From: Paenibacillus_AR mesotrionivorans
GTDB lineage: Bacteria; Bacillota; Bacilli; Paenibacillales; NBRC-103111
NCBI RefSeq assembly: GCF_046098205.1
Contig: NZ_JBJURJ010000003.1
Coordinates: 310,001 to 374,000 of the forward strand
DNA: 64,000 nucleotides
Direction: 5' to 3'
Under the pieces are notes generated by a model. It saw only the letters and a list, made by a program, of their open reading frames with translations. It made no database searches and was not told where the DNA came from. Both the position numbers and the translations under genes were made by a program. Shown here piece after piece: positions 24,516 to 31,912 of this stretch (positions within the stretch are counted from its first letter, which is position 1; each line of letters opens with the position of its first letter).

Positions 24516-26168
24516 TTACATAAACGGCGCCACCAGCTCCATCAGGTCTTGATTGGTAAACAGCATCCGGTAGAAGCCGCCCATAATGTCATTCTGGAGC
24601 TGCATCATGTCCTCATCCGTCATGGTGCTCAGCTCACGGCTGTTGGCAGCGGTAAATTCCGGCCAGGAGGGGTTGGATAATTGCTCCATTTCCTGCGCAA
24701 TAGCCAGCTTGAGATTGATCTTCCCGGCAGGCCCGGCTGCGGGTTTGGAATCCACCGTAATATCCACCTTGCTGTCCGTTCCGGTTTTTTTGCCGTCCTC
24801 TGCTCCGGTTTTGGTGGTGTCCATGCTGATGTTGATCGCATATTGGTCTCCCTCCAGCTTGGGGTCAACCTTAACGGTTTGCTTCACATTCAGCTTGCCG
24901 GCAGATTCCTCCACGGCTTCCCGGTGGTAGCCTGCTTTACCGGCGGATTCCTCCTCGCCGTCGGACACCAGCTTCCACTCCAGCTCGTGGTCCGCTTTTT
25001 TGCCGTCATAGGTATAGGTGTCTGTCAGGGTGAGCAGGTTTTCCTTGCCGCCGTTATCCTGGCCGGTAGGTTTGACGGTGACTTGGAAGCTTCCCTTGCC
25101 TGCTTCTTTGGCAGCCCATTGGCTAGATGCATAAGAAAGCTCGGCGCCTTCCTTGGATTCGGCTTCGGTGCCGGCAAAAGCGGTTTTGATCTTCCGGTCG
25201 ACAATGTTGCCGTCCTTGTCGGTCACCACCTTCATTTCGAAGCCGCCGGTGAAATCCACCTTATCGAGGTTTTCCTTCAGCCTGGTGAAGGTTTTCTTCA
25301 GTTCGTCCTTACTAAGCGGCACAGGTGCCCCGGTGGCTGCGGCAGCCGGAAGACGGGTGGATGCACTGGCATTCTGTACAATAAAGTCCAGCAGCTTGTC
25401 GTCATTTTCCGCTTTCGTCAGAAGAAGCTCCAGCATAGTTTTCATATCGCTGTCCGTAAGGGTCAGCGTATATTCCTTCAGCTTTTGCTTCTCCCCGTAG
25501 GGATTGGTGTACTCGATTTTTTGGGAGGTCACCTGGCTGTCCTTGATATTTTCATAAATAAGCTTGAAATAATCCTTGGCGTAGACCTTCAGGTCGCCTT
25601 CCTGCCCGCGAGCGGTTTTGTAATAATCAAATAAGTTCAAGGTATCCGGCCCCGTATAAGCGGGATTCATCTTCTTCATGAATTCGCCTGCCTTGTCATT
25701 CTGCAGGGTCACATAGGTCGGCAGCAGCTGGGGCACCTTGAGTGCGGTAAGCTTAGGCCCGGTATAAGCCTCCACGCCAAGCAGCTCCTTCTGGTTGTAA
25801 TCCCAGCCTAGCTTCATCTGGTATTGCTTATTGGGTTCGTCCATGGTTTGCTCGAACCGCAGCGCGCTTTTATCCAACAGGTCCAAGATGGGCTGCACCT
25901 GCTGCTCCGTCTCCGCATCCATGCCGTCCACCTTCACCTTGCCGCTTACTTGCAGCTTTTGATGGAAAGGGACGCCAGTTTTCATATGCGTATAAAGCAG
26001 ATCCGTTTTGAGGACCTGGTCCATTTGCCGCTTGGTCACATCCAACTGCTGCGCCTCGGCCTTGAAGTAGGCGTTCCTCGGGTTTTCCTCTACCAACTGC
26101 TGGTACGCGTATGCTGTGCCCCCTGCGCAAACCGCCAGCACTGCCGCACCAATGATAATCTTTTTCAT
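24516..26168 (-). CDS. Exported or membrane-anchored protein of unknown function (DUF6583-like?)
   Basis: 550 residues. The first 20 (MKKIIIGAAVLAVCAGGTAY) are a single hydrophobic anchor or signal peptide without a lipobox. The rest is hydrophilic, rich in Lys, Asp, Gly and Thr, and looks like extended beta-rich repeats (for example YTLTLTDSDMKTMLELLL, LTLTDTYTYDGKKADHELEW). It recalls Firmicute proteins of the DUF6583 type, but this is a weak memory-based match. GGAGG precedes the ATG at 26168. It stands alone between terminator-bounded neighbours. No function is proposed. Confidence 0.75.
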   Translation of the reverse strand: MKKIIIGAAVLAVCAGGTAYAYQQLVEENPRNAYFKAEAQQLDVTKRQMDQVLKTDLLYTHMKTGVPFHQKLQVSGKVKVDGMDAETEQQVQPILDLLDKSALRFEQTMDEPNKQYQMKLGWDYNQKELLGVEAYTGPKLTALKVPQLLPTYVTLQNDKAGEFMKKMNPAYTGPDTLNLFDYYKTARGQEGDLKVYAKDYFKLIYENIKDSQVTSQKIEYTNPYGEKQKLKEYTLTLTDSDMKTMLELLLTKAENDDKLLDFIVQNASASTRLPAAAATGAPVPLSKDELKKTFTRLKENLDKVDFTGGFEMKVVTDKDGNIVDRKIKTAFAGTEAESKEGAELSYASSQWAAKEAGKGSFQVTVKPTGQDNGGKENLLTLTDTYTYDGKKADHELEWKLVSDGEEESAGKAGYHREAVEESAGKLNVKQTVKVDPKLEGDQYAINISMDTTKTGAEDGKKTGTDSKVDITVDSKPAAGPAGKINLKLAIAQEMEQLSNPSWPEFTAANSRELSTMTDEDMMQLQNDIMGGFYRMLFTNQDLMELVAPFM

Positions 26169-26288
26169 TCCTCCACCTCCAAAAATTAGCATTTCCCAGT
26201 ATAACGGATTACCTTGGGAAAACAAGGGAACAAAGTCCCTATAACCGGAATAAGAACCGTTCTGTGGGAGGGGCAGGGAGCTGGCAGA

Positions 26289-26443
26289 GGCCCCGGGATC
26301 TCCAGATGGGCCGATTAAACTCGTTTTTTCATATACGATTGGCCTGGGGACCTCCAGTTGGGCGAATTAAGCTCGATTTTTCATATTGGATTGGCCTCGG
26401 GACCCCTACTTCAGCGATTTTAACTCGATTTTTCATATACGCC
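26289..26443. repeat. Three tandem 52-bp intergenic repeats
   Basis: Copies at 26289-26340, 26341-26392 and 26393-26443, each containing GGGAyCTCC..GATTAAACTCG-type sequence and CGATTTTTCATAT. The pitch is 52 bp with no spacer. The first two copies are most alike. The remaining parts of 26169-26654 hold the terminator at 26613 and no gene. Confidence 0.8.
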
Positions 26444-26612
26444 CCCCGCTCGCTCTCCACTCCCCGGTTCCTTATCTTCCAATTCCTCTACTCCTCCTCG
26501 GTTCTCTCCCTCGCACTCCCTACTCCTTTCACATTAAACCGGAACCATCTTGATCAACCATTGCCCCGGTCCATTCACAACTGCCATTGCCCTGGATAAT
26601 CCGCGGCAACGC

Positions 26613-26638
26613 AAAAAAGCCTCCTTCTCAGGAGGCTT
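26613..26638 (-). terminator. Intrinsic terminator of the sigma factor gene
   Basis: AAGCCTCCT and AGGAGGCTT form a perfect 9-bp stem around TCTC, followed on the leftward strand by six T. It lies 17 bp past the stop. Confidence 0.88.
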
Positions 26639-26654
26639 ACGGCTGGACGCCGGC

Positions 26655-27359
26655 TTATGCGGCGCAGCGTATGGACGAACGGAACGGGCTGTGCCGTCCG
26701 GACAGCCGGTCCAGACGCAAACGGGTGCTTCCGCTGACGGAAGCGGGCGCCTTGGTTTGGCGGTGCGCCTCCTCTTGGAGCAGCTGCAATAGCGCCGCCA
26801 CATTGCCGGAGCGGTAAGCGGCGGACAGCAGCTCCAGACGCGCGCGCGTTTGCGGGTCCTGCTGCTCCGGCACAGCCAGGGTCAGCTCCCGGCGCACTGT
26901 GTCCATCATCTGCCGGGCCCGGTGCAAAGCGGATTTGACGGCCCCCTCCGACATCCCCAGCAGCTCCGCCGTCTCCCGGATGGAATGATCCAGCACATCC
27001 GCCAGCAGCCAGACGCTTTGTTGTTTGCCGGTCAGGGCTTTCAGCACCGCCGCGAACATCTCCTCCAAGGTCCAGGGGAGCTCTCCCTCCTTAGCAGCCG
27101 GGTCAAAAGCTCCGCTCTGCAGAAGGCGGGTGAAGCGCTGCTGTCTGCGGCAATGGTCGATCCAGGTGGTTTTGGCAATCCGCAAGAGCAGCGCCTCCGG
27201 GTTAGGGTGGCTTGCTCCGGCTGCAGACGCCGCAGCCTTGACCCAAACATCCTGGGCCAGATCCTGTGCATCCCACGGCGAGCTGGTAAGACTCTTGCTG
27301 TAGCGCAGCAGGACGGCATACAGCTCCCGGGCGGCGGTAGTGTCAGTGTTCGTTTCCAT
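26655..27359 (-). CDS. ECF-type RNA polymerase sigma factor
   Basis: 234 residues. Region 2 is recognisable as SPWDAQDLAQDVWVKA, and region 4 as AELLGMSEGAVKSALHRARQMM (HTH). After region 4 there is an extra tail of about 60 residues containing LLSAAYRSGNVAALLQLLQEE, which resembles the start of the SnoaL-like domain of some ECF groups but is far shorter. No anti-sigma gene is adjacent. The ATG at 27359 is supported by GAAGGG at 9 bases. Target genes unknown. Confidence 0.85.
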   Translation of the reverse strand: METNTDTTAARELYAVLLRYSKSLTSSPWDAQDLAQDVWVKAAASAAGASHPNPEALLLRIAKTTWIDHCRRQQRFTRLLQSGAFDPAAKEGELPWTLEEMFAAVLKALTGKQQSVWLLADVLDHSIRETAELLGMSEGAVKSALHRARQMMDTVRRELTLAVPEQQDPQTRARLELLSAAYRSGNVAALLQLLQEEAHRQTKAPASVSGSTRLRLDRLSGRHSPFRSSIRCAA

Positions 27360-27548
27360 GAGACACATCCCTTCTGTGGGCGGGGCAAAGCCCCTGTTTG
27401 CTATGCAAACGAATGACGGAAGCCAAAGGATACGCGTTCAAAAAATATTTTTTGGCGCGAATCCTTCCTTAGGTTTGGTTCGGTTACCTGTCAAACGAGG
27501 CCACAAATAGCCCCGTATGCACCCACATTCACAAAGGAGGACACCACC

Positions 27549-28136
27549 ATGCAAAGCAGCTTCATTCCCTACGTCATCGAGCAAACCGCACGGGGCGAAC
27601 GTTCCTATGATATTTACTCGCGCCTCTTGAAGGACCGGATTATTTTTGTCGGCTCCGAAATTGAAGACCAGATGGCCAACAGCATTGTCGCCCAGCTTCT
27701 GTTTTTGGATGCGGAGGATCCGGAAAAGGACATCCACATGTACATCAACAGCCCCGGAGGCTCAACCACGGCGGGTTTCGCCATCTATGACACCATGCAG
27801 TTCGTAAAACCCAAGGTGAGCACCATCTGCACGGGGATGGCTGCGTCCTTCGCCGCCCTGCTGCTTCTCGCCGGGGCCAAAGGCAAACGTTATGCCCTTC
27901 CCAACAGCGAAATCATGATCCACCAGCCTCACGGCGGCACCCAGGGCCAGGCCAGCGATATTGCCATCCGGGCTAAGCGGATTTTGGATATCCGCGACAA
28001 GTCCACCCGGATTACCGCGGAACGGACCGGCCAAACCTACGAGAAGGTAGCCAAGGATATGGACCGGGATTATTTTATGACTGCTGAGGAAGCATTGGAA
28101 TACGGCATCATCGACGAAGTGGTAAAAAGGCTGTAA
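27549..28136 (+). CDS. clpP: ATP-dependent Clp protease proteolytic subunit
   Basis: 195 residues, full length. Catalytic Ser in GMAASFAALLL, His in MIHQPHGG and Asp in KDMDRDYFM are all present; INSPGGSTTAGFAIYDT forms the oxyanion strand. The nucleophile segment differs from the usual GMAASMGAFLL, and such variants are often second ClpP paralogues. AAAGGAGG lies 8 bases before the ATG. No clear CtsR operator was found upstream. Confidence 0.93.
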   Translation: MQSSFIPYVIEQTARGERSYDIYSRLLKDRIIFVGSEIEDQMANSIVAQLLFLDAEDPEKDIHMYINSPGGSTTAGFAIYDTMQFVKPKVSTICTGMAASFAALLLLAGAKGKRYALPNSEIMIHQPHGGTQGQASDIAIRAKRILDIRDKSTRITAERTGQTYEKVAKDMDRDYFMTAEEALEYGIIDEVVKRL

Positions 28137-28153
28137 GGAACAGCGCTCTCCGG

Positions 28154-29149
28154 CTACTCCATTTTTGCGCGGAAAAATACCACGGTACCCTCCTGCTCCT
28201 CCCGCCTGATCCGCCCCCGGCGTTCAAGGTGGATCAGATGGGCCAGGGTTTCGGACATGGCAAACCGGAACTGATGCACCGTCAGACGGCTCCCGAAGAG
28301 GCCGGTGCAGCATTCGTAGGCGGTACAAGGTCCGGGGCCAATGCGCTCCTCCATTTGGCTCAGGCGTTTGTCGTGGTGGACGATCAGTTCGCCGCAGCGT
28401 TTGGCGAAACCCTGAAAGCTGTCCCGGTGTCCCGGATAAGCCCGATCAACGGCATATTCGGCCAACAGGCGCAGTCCGTCCAGGAAGGAGGCCAGCGGGT
28501 CCTCCTCCACTCCGGGCATATACCCGATGTTGGGGGAAATCCGAGGCAGCACCGCATCGCCGCAGAACATCTCCCCTGTATCCTTGCGGTAAAAGGACAT
28601 ATGACCAGCCGCATGTCCGCCGGTTTCCACCGCCTCCCAGAGGCTTTCTCCCAGCTGCAGCAGGTCGCTATTGCGGATGGGGGCCGTCTCCGGCCGCGGC
28701 GAAACCAGCTCCACAAAGCCGGCCATATGCGGCAGCATGGCATCCGCCATCGCCGCATCCATGCCGTGCTGCCGGAACAGCGTCCAGAGGCGGCGGGCCG
28801 CTTCATCGCCATTGCCCCATAGATCGTCCGCCTGGCGGCGTCCCCATTCCGAAAGGAACACGGGGGCGCCGCTTTTGTGCTGGAAAAACCCGGCCAAGCC
28901 GTAATGGTCCGGGTGATGGTGGGTCAGGACGATCCGCTCCAGCTGCCGGAAGCCGATTCCGGTGGTGCGGAACACCTCCTCCCACAGCTCCAGCGCCTCC
29001 GGCGAATGAATCCCCGGGTCCATAACCGTCCAACCGCCATCCCCCTGGATCAGGTAGGCATTCACATACTGCAGCGGATAAGGAACCGGCACCCTCACCT
29101 GGAGAATGCCGGGGTTATCCTGAGGGACAATTCCGTAAACGCTGCTCAT
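28154..29149 (-). CDS. MBL-fold metallo-hydrolase
   Basis: 331 residues. The metal-binding signature THHHPDH and the later His in GGHAAGHMS, Asp in FCGDAVLP and His in YPGHRDS make up a complete binuclear metallo-beta-lactamase site. A C-terminal region of about 100 residues (from EERIGPGP) looks like a winged-helix accessory domain. Substrate unknown. It overlaps the methyltransferase gene by 4 bp (ATGA), so the two are co-transcribed. It converges on clpP with a 17-bp gap and no visible terminator. Confidence 0.88.
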   Translation of the reverse strand: MSSVYGIVPQDNPGILQVRVPVPYPLQYVNAYLIQGDGGWTVMDPGIHSPEALELWEEVFRTTGIGFRQLERIVLTHHHPDHYGLAGFFQHKSGAPVFLSEWGRRQADDLWGNGDEAARRLWTLFRQHGMDAAMADAMLPHMAGFVELVSPRPETAPIRNSDLLQLGESLWEAVETGGHAAGHMSFYRKDTGEMFCGDAVLPRISPNIGYMPGVEEDPLASFLDGLRLLAEYAVDRAYPGHRDSFQGFAKRCGELIVHHDKRLSQMEERIGPGPCTAYECCTGLFGSRLTVHQFRFAMSETLAHLIHLERRGRIRREEQEGTVVFFRAKME

Positions 29150-29886
29150 GCTTCTTCCCGCTTGCTTCCGGTCATAATCAGCCTTAGGGAGGTTTCCGGA
29201 TCATAGGGTGTTCCGTCATAATGGCCATATGCCGCTTCGATGGTTAGTCCTGTTCCTAGGGCCATCCGCCTGAAATCCTCCAGACCAAACAGCCGCACCT
29301 GTTCCAAATACTTCCGGTCGGGCTGTCCCGGCTCGCTCAAGGTGATGCGCTTACGTACGAAGCCGTCCTCCACCGCCCGCTTCTCATCGATAAGGATACC
29401 GTTATCCCGGCGCTCCGAATGGGGCACCAGATTATTTTCAACATAACGTGCATTCAGGAAGTCGATGATGAACTTCCCTCCGGGCGCCAGCACCCGGCCG
29501 ATTTCGCCCAGCACCCGGGCATTCTCCTGCTCCTCCTCAAAATATCCAAAGGAGGTAAACAGATTCACCACAGCGTCAAAAGGCCCATCCACGGGAAGCT
29601 TCCGCATGTCGCCCTCCACCCAGGTGATCCGCCCGCTATCATCCAGCTTGTGCGCCTCCGCCAGCAGCACCTTGGACAGATCAAGGCCCGTAACCTGGTA
29701 ACCCTCATCCGCCAGCGCCACCGAATGCCGGCCCATGCCGCAGCACAGATCCAGAATGCGAGACCCGGCTGGCAGCTTCAGCCAATCGATCATCCGTTTG
29801 ACCTCCGCCTGGGCGCCGTGCAAATCCCGATGTTTATATACCAGGAGGTAATCCTCCCCGAAGCTTTCCTCATACCATGCCGCCAC
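29146..29886 (-). CDS. Class I SAM-dependent methyltransferase
   Basis: 246 residues. Motif I is ILDLCCGMGRHSVALA, the acidic residue ending beta 2 is in VTGLDLS, and the post-motif region contains WVEGDMRKLPVDGPFDAVVNLF. The acceptor is not known. The GTG start at 29886 is chosen because AGGGGG lies 9 bases upstream and no ATG fits. Cotranscribed with the metallo-hydrolase. Confidence 0.88.
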   Translation of the reverse strand: MAAWYEESFGEDYLLVYKHRDLHGAQAEVKRMIDWLKLPAGSRILDLCCGMGRHSVALADEGYQVTGLDLSKVLLAEAHKLDDSGRITWVEGDMRKLPVDGPFDAVVNLFTSFGYFEEEQENARVLGEIGRVLAPGGKFIIDFLNARYVENNLVPHSERRDNGILIDEKRAVEDGFVRKRITLSEPGQPDRKYLEQVRLFGLEDFRRMALGTGLTIEAAYGHYDGTPYDPETSLRLIMTGSKREEA

Positions 29887-30228
29887 TGCTCGTTCCCCCT
29901 ACATTGACTGGATAATGAATCCTGAACATTCACATACTTCTATCCAGTATACCACGGGGAGGCAAAAACAGGTTAATGGGTGGGAGCGACTTGCTGGCAC
30001 TTCTGCCACCATCCCAAACCTGATTGTATTGCACTGTATGACTCTTCATATTACGCACCTAATCTGCATTCCCTACAAATTTATCCACCTATTTACAATT
30101 CAACGCACTAGACGTATCCTAATTTTAGGAATTAAGAATAGTAGATTGGAAGCTCCTAATATAAAATAAAGTGTAGTGAGTAAGACCAGTGTCGTAACAT
30201 GGTAGGTTATGACGAGGAGAGAATAAAA
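29887..30228. other. Intergenic region marking the shift to AT-rich DNA
   Basis: No gene is supported here. An 8-bp inverted repeat (ACTGGATA at 29907-29914 and TATCCAGT at 29941-29948) lies in front of the methyltransferase gene. Base composition falls sharply from about 30,040 onward and stays low through the next two genes. No transposase remnant, tRNA or direct repeat marking an insertion boundary was seen. Confidence 0.5.
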
Positions 30229-30966
30229 ATGGAGATAATTTTGGAAGTAAAAGATTTGTGCAAGCGTTACCCTACTTTTTCTTTAAATAATTTAAGCTTC
30301 AAGCTTCTTGAAAATACAATAACAGGCTTTATTGGAGTCAATGGATCTGGAAAAACAACAACGATTAAGACAATCCTTGGGCTAACACCTAAGGATACAG
30401 GTGATATAAAGATTTTCGGAAAGGAACTTGCCGAGAATGAAAAAGAAATCAAAAACAGAATTGGCTTTGTTTTTGATGAAGGGTATTTTTATGATCATTT
30501 AACTATAAAAGAGATGAAAAGCGTAATAGCTCCAGCATATTCAAATTGGTCTGAGATGGATTTTAAAGGCTATTTGGATAGATTTCATTTAGATCCAAAG
30601 CAAAAAATTTCTACACTATCAAAAGGTATGCGTGTAAAATATGCCCTTTGCATAGCACTATCACATCAGGCAGATCTATTAATTCTAGACGAACCTTCCA
30701 GCGGACTGGATCCGCTAGTACGCAGTGAAATTCATAAGCTGCTATTGGAGTTTGTGTCTCAAAAAGGAAAAAGCGTATTTTTTTCCACGCACATCATATC
30801 AGATATAGAGAATACAGCAGATGCAATCCTATTCATTAATAAAGGGTGTATTATTCTGGACTGTAATAAAAATGAATTGCTCGCGATTCATAAATTAGGT
30901 GATCCACGGGTTTCATCCCCAACCTTAGAAGAAATAGTTCTAGCCTACTTAAAGGAAGGAAACTAG
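30229..30966 (+). CDS. ABC transporter ATP-binding protein (YtrB/ABC-2 type)
   Basis: 245 residues. Walker A GVNGSGKTT, signature LSKGMRVKYALC, Walker B LLILDEPSSGLD and H-loop STHI are intact. The sequence resembles YtrB-like ATPases of Firmicute ABC-2 exporters. The start at 30229 is supported by GAGGAGA; an upstream in-frame start lacks such a site. Codons are AT-rich compared with the surroundings, which suggests acquisition. No GntR regulator, usual in ytr operons, is found upstream. Confidence 0.9.
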   Translation: MEIILEVKDLCKRYPTFSLNNLSFKLLENTITGFIGVNGSGKTTTIKTILGLTPKDTGDIKIFGKELAENEKEIKNRIGFVFDEGYFYDHLTIKEMKSVIAPAYSNWSEMDFKGYLDRFHLDPKQKISTLSKGMRVKYALCIALSHQADLLILDEPSSGLDPLVRSEIHKLLLEFVSQKGKSVFFSTHIISDIENTADAILFINKGCIILDCNKNELLAIHKLGDPRVSSPTLEEIVLAYLKEGN

Positions 30967-30969
30967 ACT

Positions 30970-31635
30970 ATGGTAAATTCTTTGTATTATCTCGTAAAGA
31001 AAGAGTTTTTATTAGTTAAAGCTTATCTTTTGGCAATTATTTTATTAACTGCTGCCATTCCTTTATTTGTAAATGCACAATTGGATCCTATTATCGGTAA
31101 AAGCTCTGGTTTTCTGGCCTACTGCTTAGAAGCAATATTTGTACAGTTCTTACTATCTAGTTCTGCTTCGCTCATGGAGTCAAAATACCCTAAAGCTCAA
31201 GCATTACTTTCTACAACTCCTTACACCAGAAAATTATTGGTTGTGGCAAAATACTCGTTTTTCTTGATCATATTCGTATACTCAACTTTAATGTTTATGC
31301 TTTTCTCCACCATATCCCCCAAATATTTTGGAGAGTTTGATGCTCTCGTGATTGGTCCAGTTTTTTTATTTCTGTGTTTATTTATTGGTATTGTCGTACC
31401 TCTGGAATATAAGGTTGGGTATGAAAAGACAAAATTTATATACAGCTTTGCATTAGTCATTATTCCATTTATCATTTCACGATTTTCCAAATTATCTGAT
31501 CTATTAAGCATAAAAAGATACATTGAGAACATACCTGATGGTTTGCAATTCACTCTTCCCATTCTATCAGGTTGTTTTATTGCATTCATATCAATCTGTA
31601 TATCAATTGCCATCTATTCAAAAAAAGAACTTTAA
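30970..31635 (+). CDS. ABC-2 type transporter permease
   Basis: 221 residues, six predicted membrane helices (for example AYLLAIILLTAAIPLFV and YSFALVIIPFIIS) and short loops, as in ABC-2 permease subunits. It starts 3 bp after the ATPase stop, preceded by AAGGAAGG within that gene. Same low GC content as its partner. Substrate unknown. Confidence 0.85.
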   Translation: MVNSLYYLVKKEFLLVKAYLLAIILLTAAIPLFVNAQLDPIIGKSSGFLAYCLEAIFVQFLLSSSASLMESKYPKAQALLSTTPYTRKLLVVAKYSFFLIIFVYSTLMFMLFSTISPKYFGEFDALVIGPVFLFLCLFIGIVVPLEYKVGYEKTKFIYSFALVIIPFIISRFSKLSDLLSIKRYIENIPDGLQFTLPILSGCFIAFISICISIAIYSKKEL

Positions 31636-31672
31636 AGTTTTGCTCTGTTACGGAAGAGAACCATGGAGTGTA

Positions 31673-31882
31673 CTAGGCCGTGTTTGCAAACACGTTATCC
31701 AGGCAACTCATGCGAACTAGGGCCTACCTTCATTCTCGCTTGAGGGCATATTTTATCGTCTTTTCGTTCAGGGCTATTGTTACTTTCGCTTGACGTACCC
31801 CCGGTACACCTTCACAAAAGTTCCATGCCTGGAACGAAAATCCGGCAAAAATTGCTCCCCTCGGAGTTTGAAGACAGACCCT
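31673..31882. repeat. Diverged copy of a MITE-like element
   Basis: In reverse complement, 31735-31869 aligns along its length with the element at 58608-58770, sharing CTCCGAGGGGAGCAA, TTTTCGTTC, GTACCGGGGGTACGTCAA and GCCCTCAAGCGAG. The right terminal repeat is degenerate. The left one may be CTAGGCCGTGTTTG at 31673, separated from the body by about 45 extra bases. No gene lies in 31636-31912. Confidence 0.7.
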
Positions 31883-31912
31883 AATTTCCTTTACGTTATT
31901 ATTTTTCGCTAC

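Noticed and set aside
26289..26443. Possible CRISPR array from three regular repeats
   Set aside because: The repeats are 52-bp gapless units without unique spacers, and no cas gene is nearby.
27437..27548. CtsR operator in front of clpP
   Set aside because: Only one GTCAAA-like segment (CTGTCAAACGAGG) is present; the tandem heptamer needed for CtsR is missing.
29915..30169. Small open frame of 84 codons in front of the AT-rich ABC genes
   Set aside because: No ribosome site, no domain-like sequence, and it spans the composition boundary; treated as chance.
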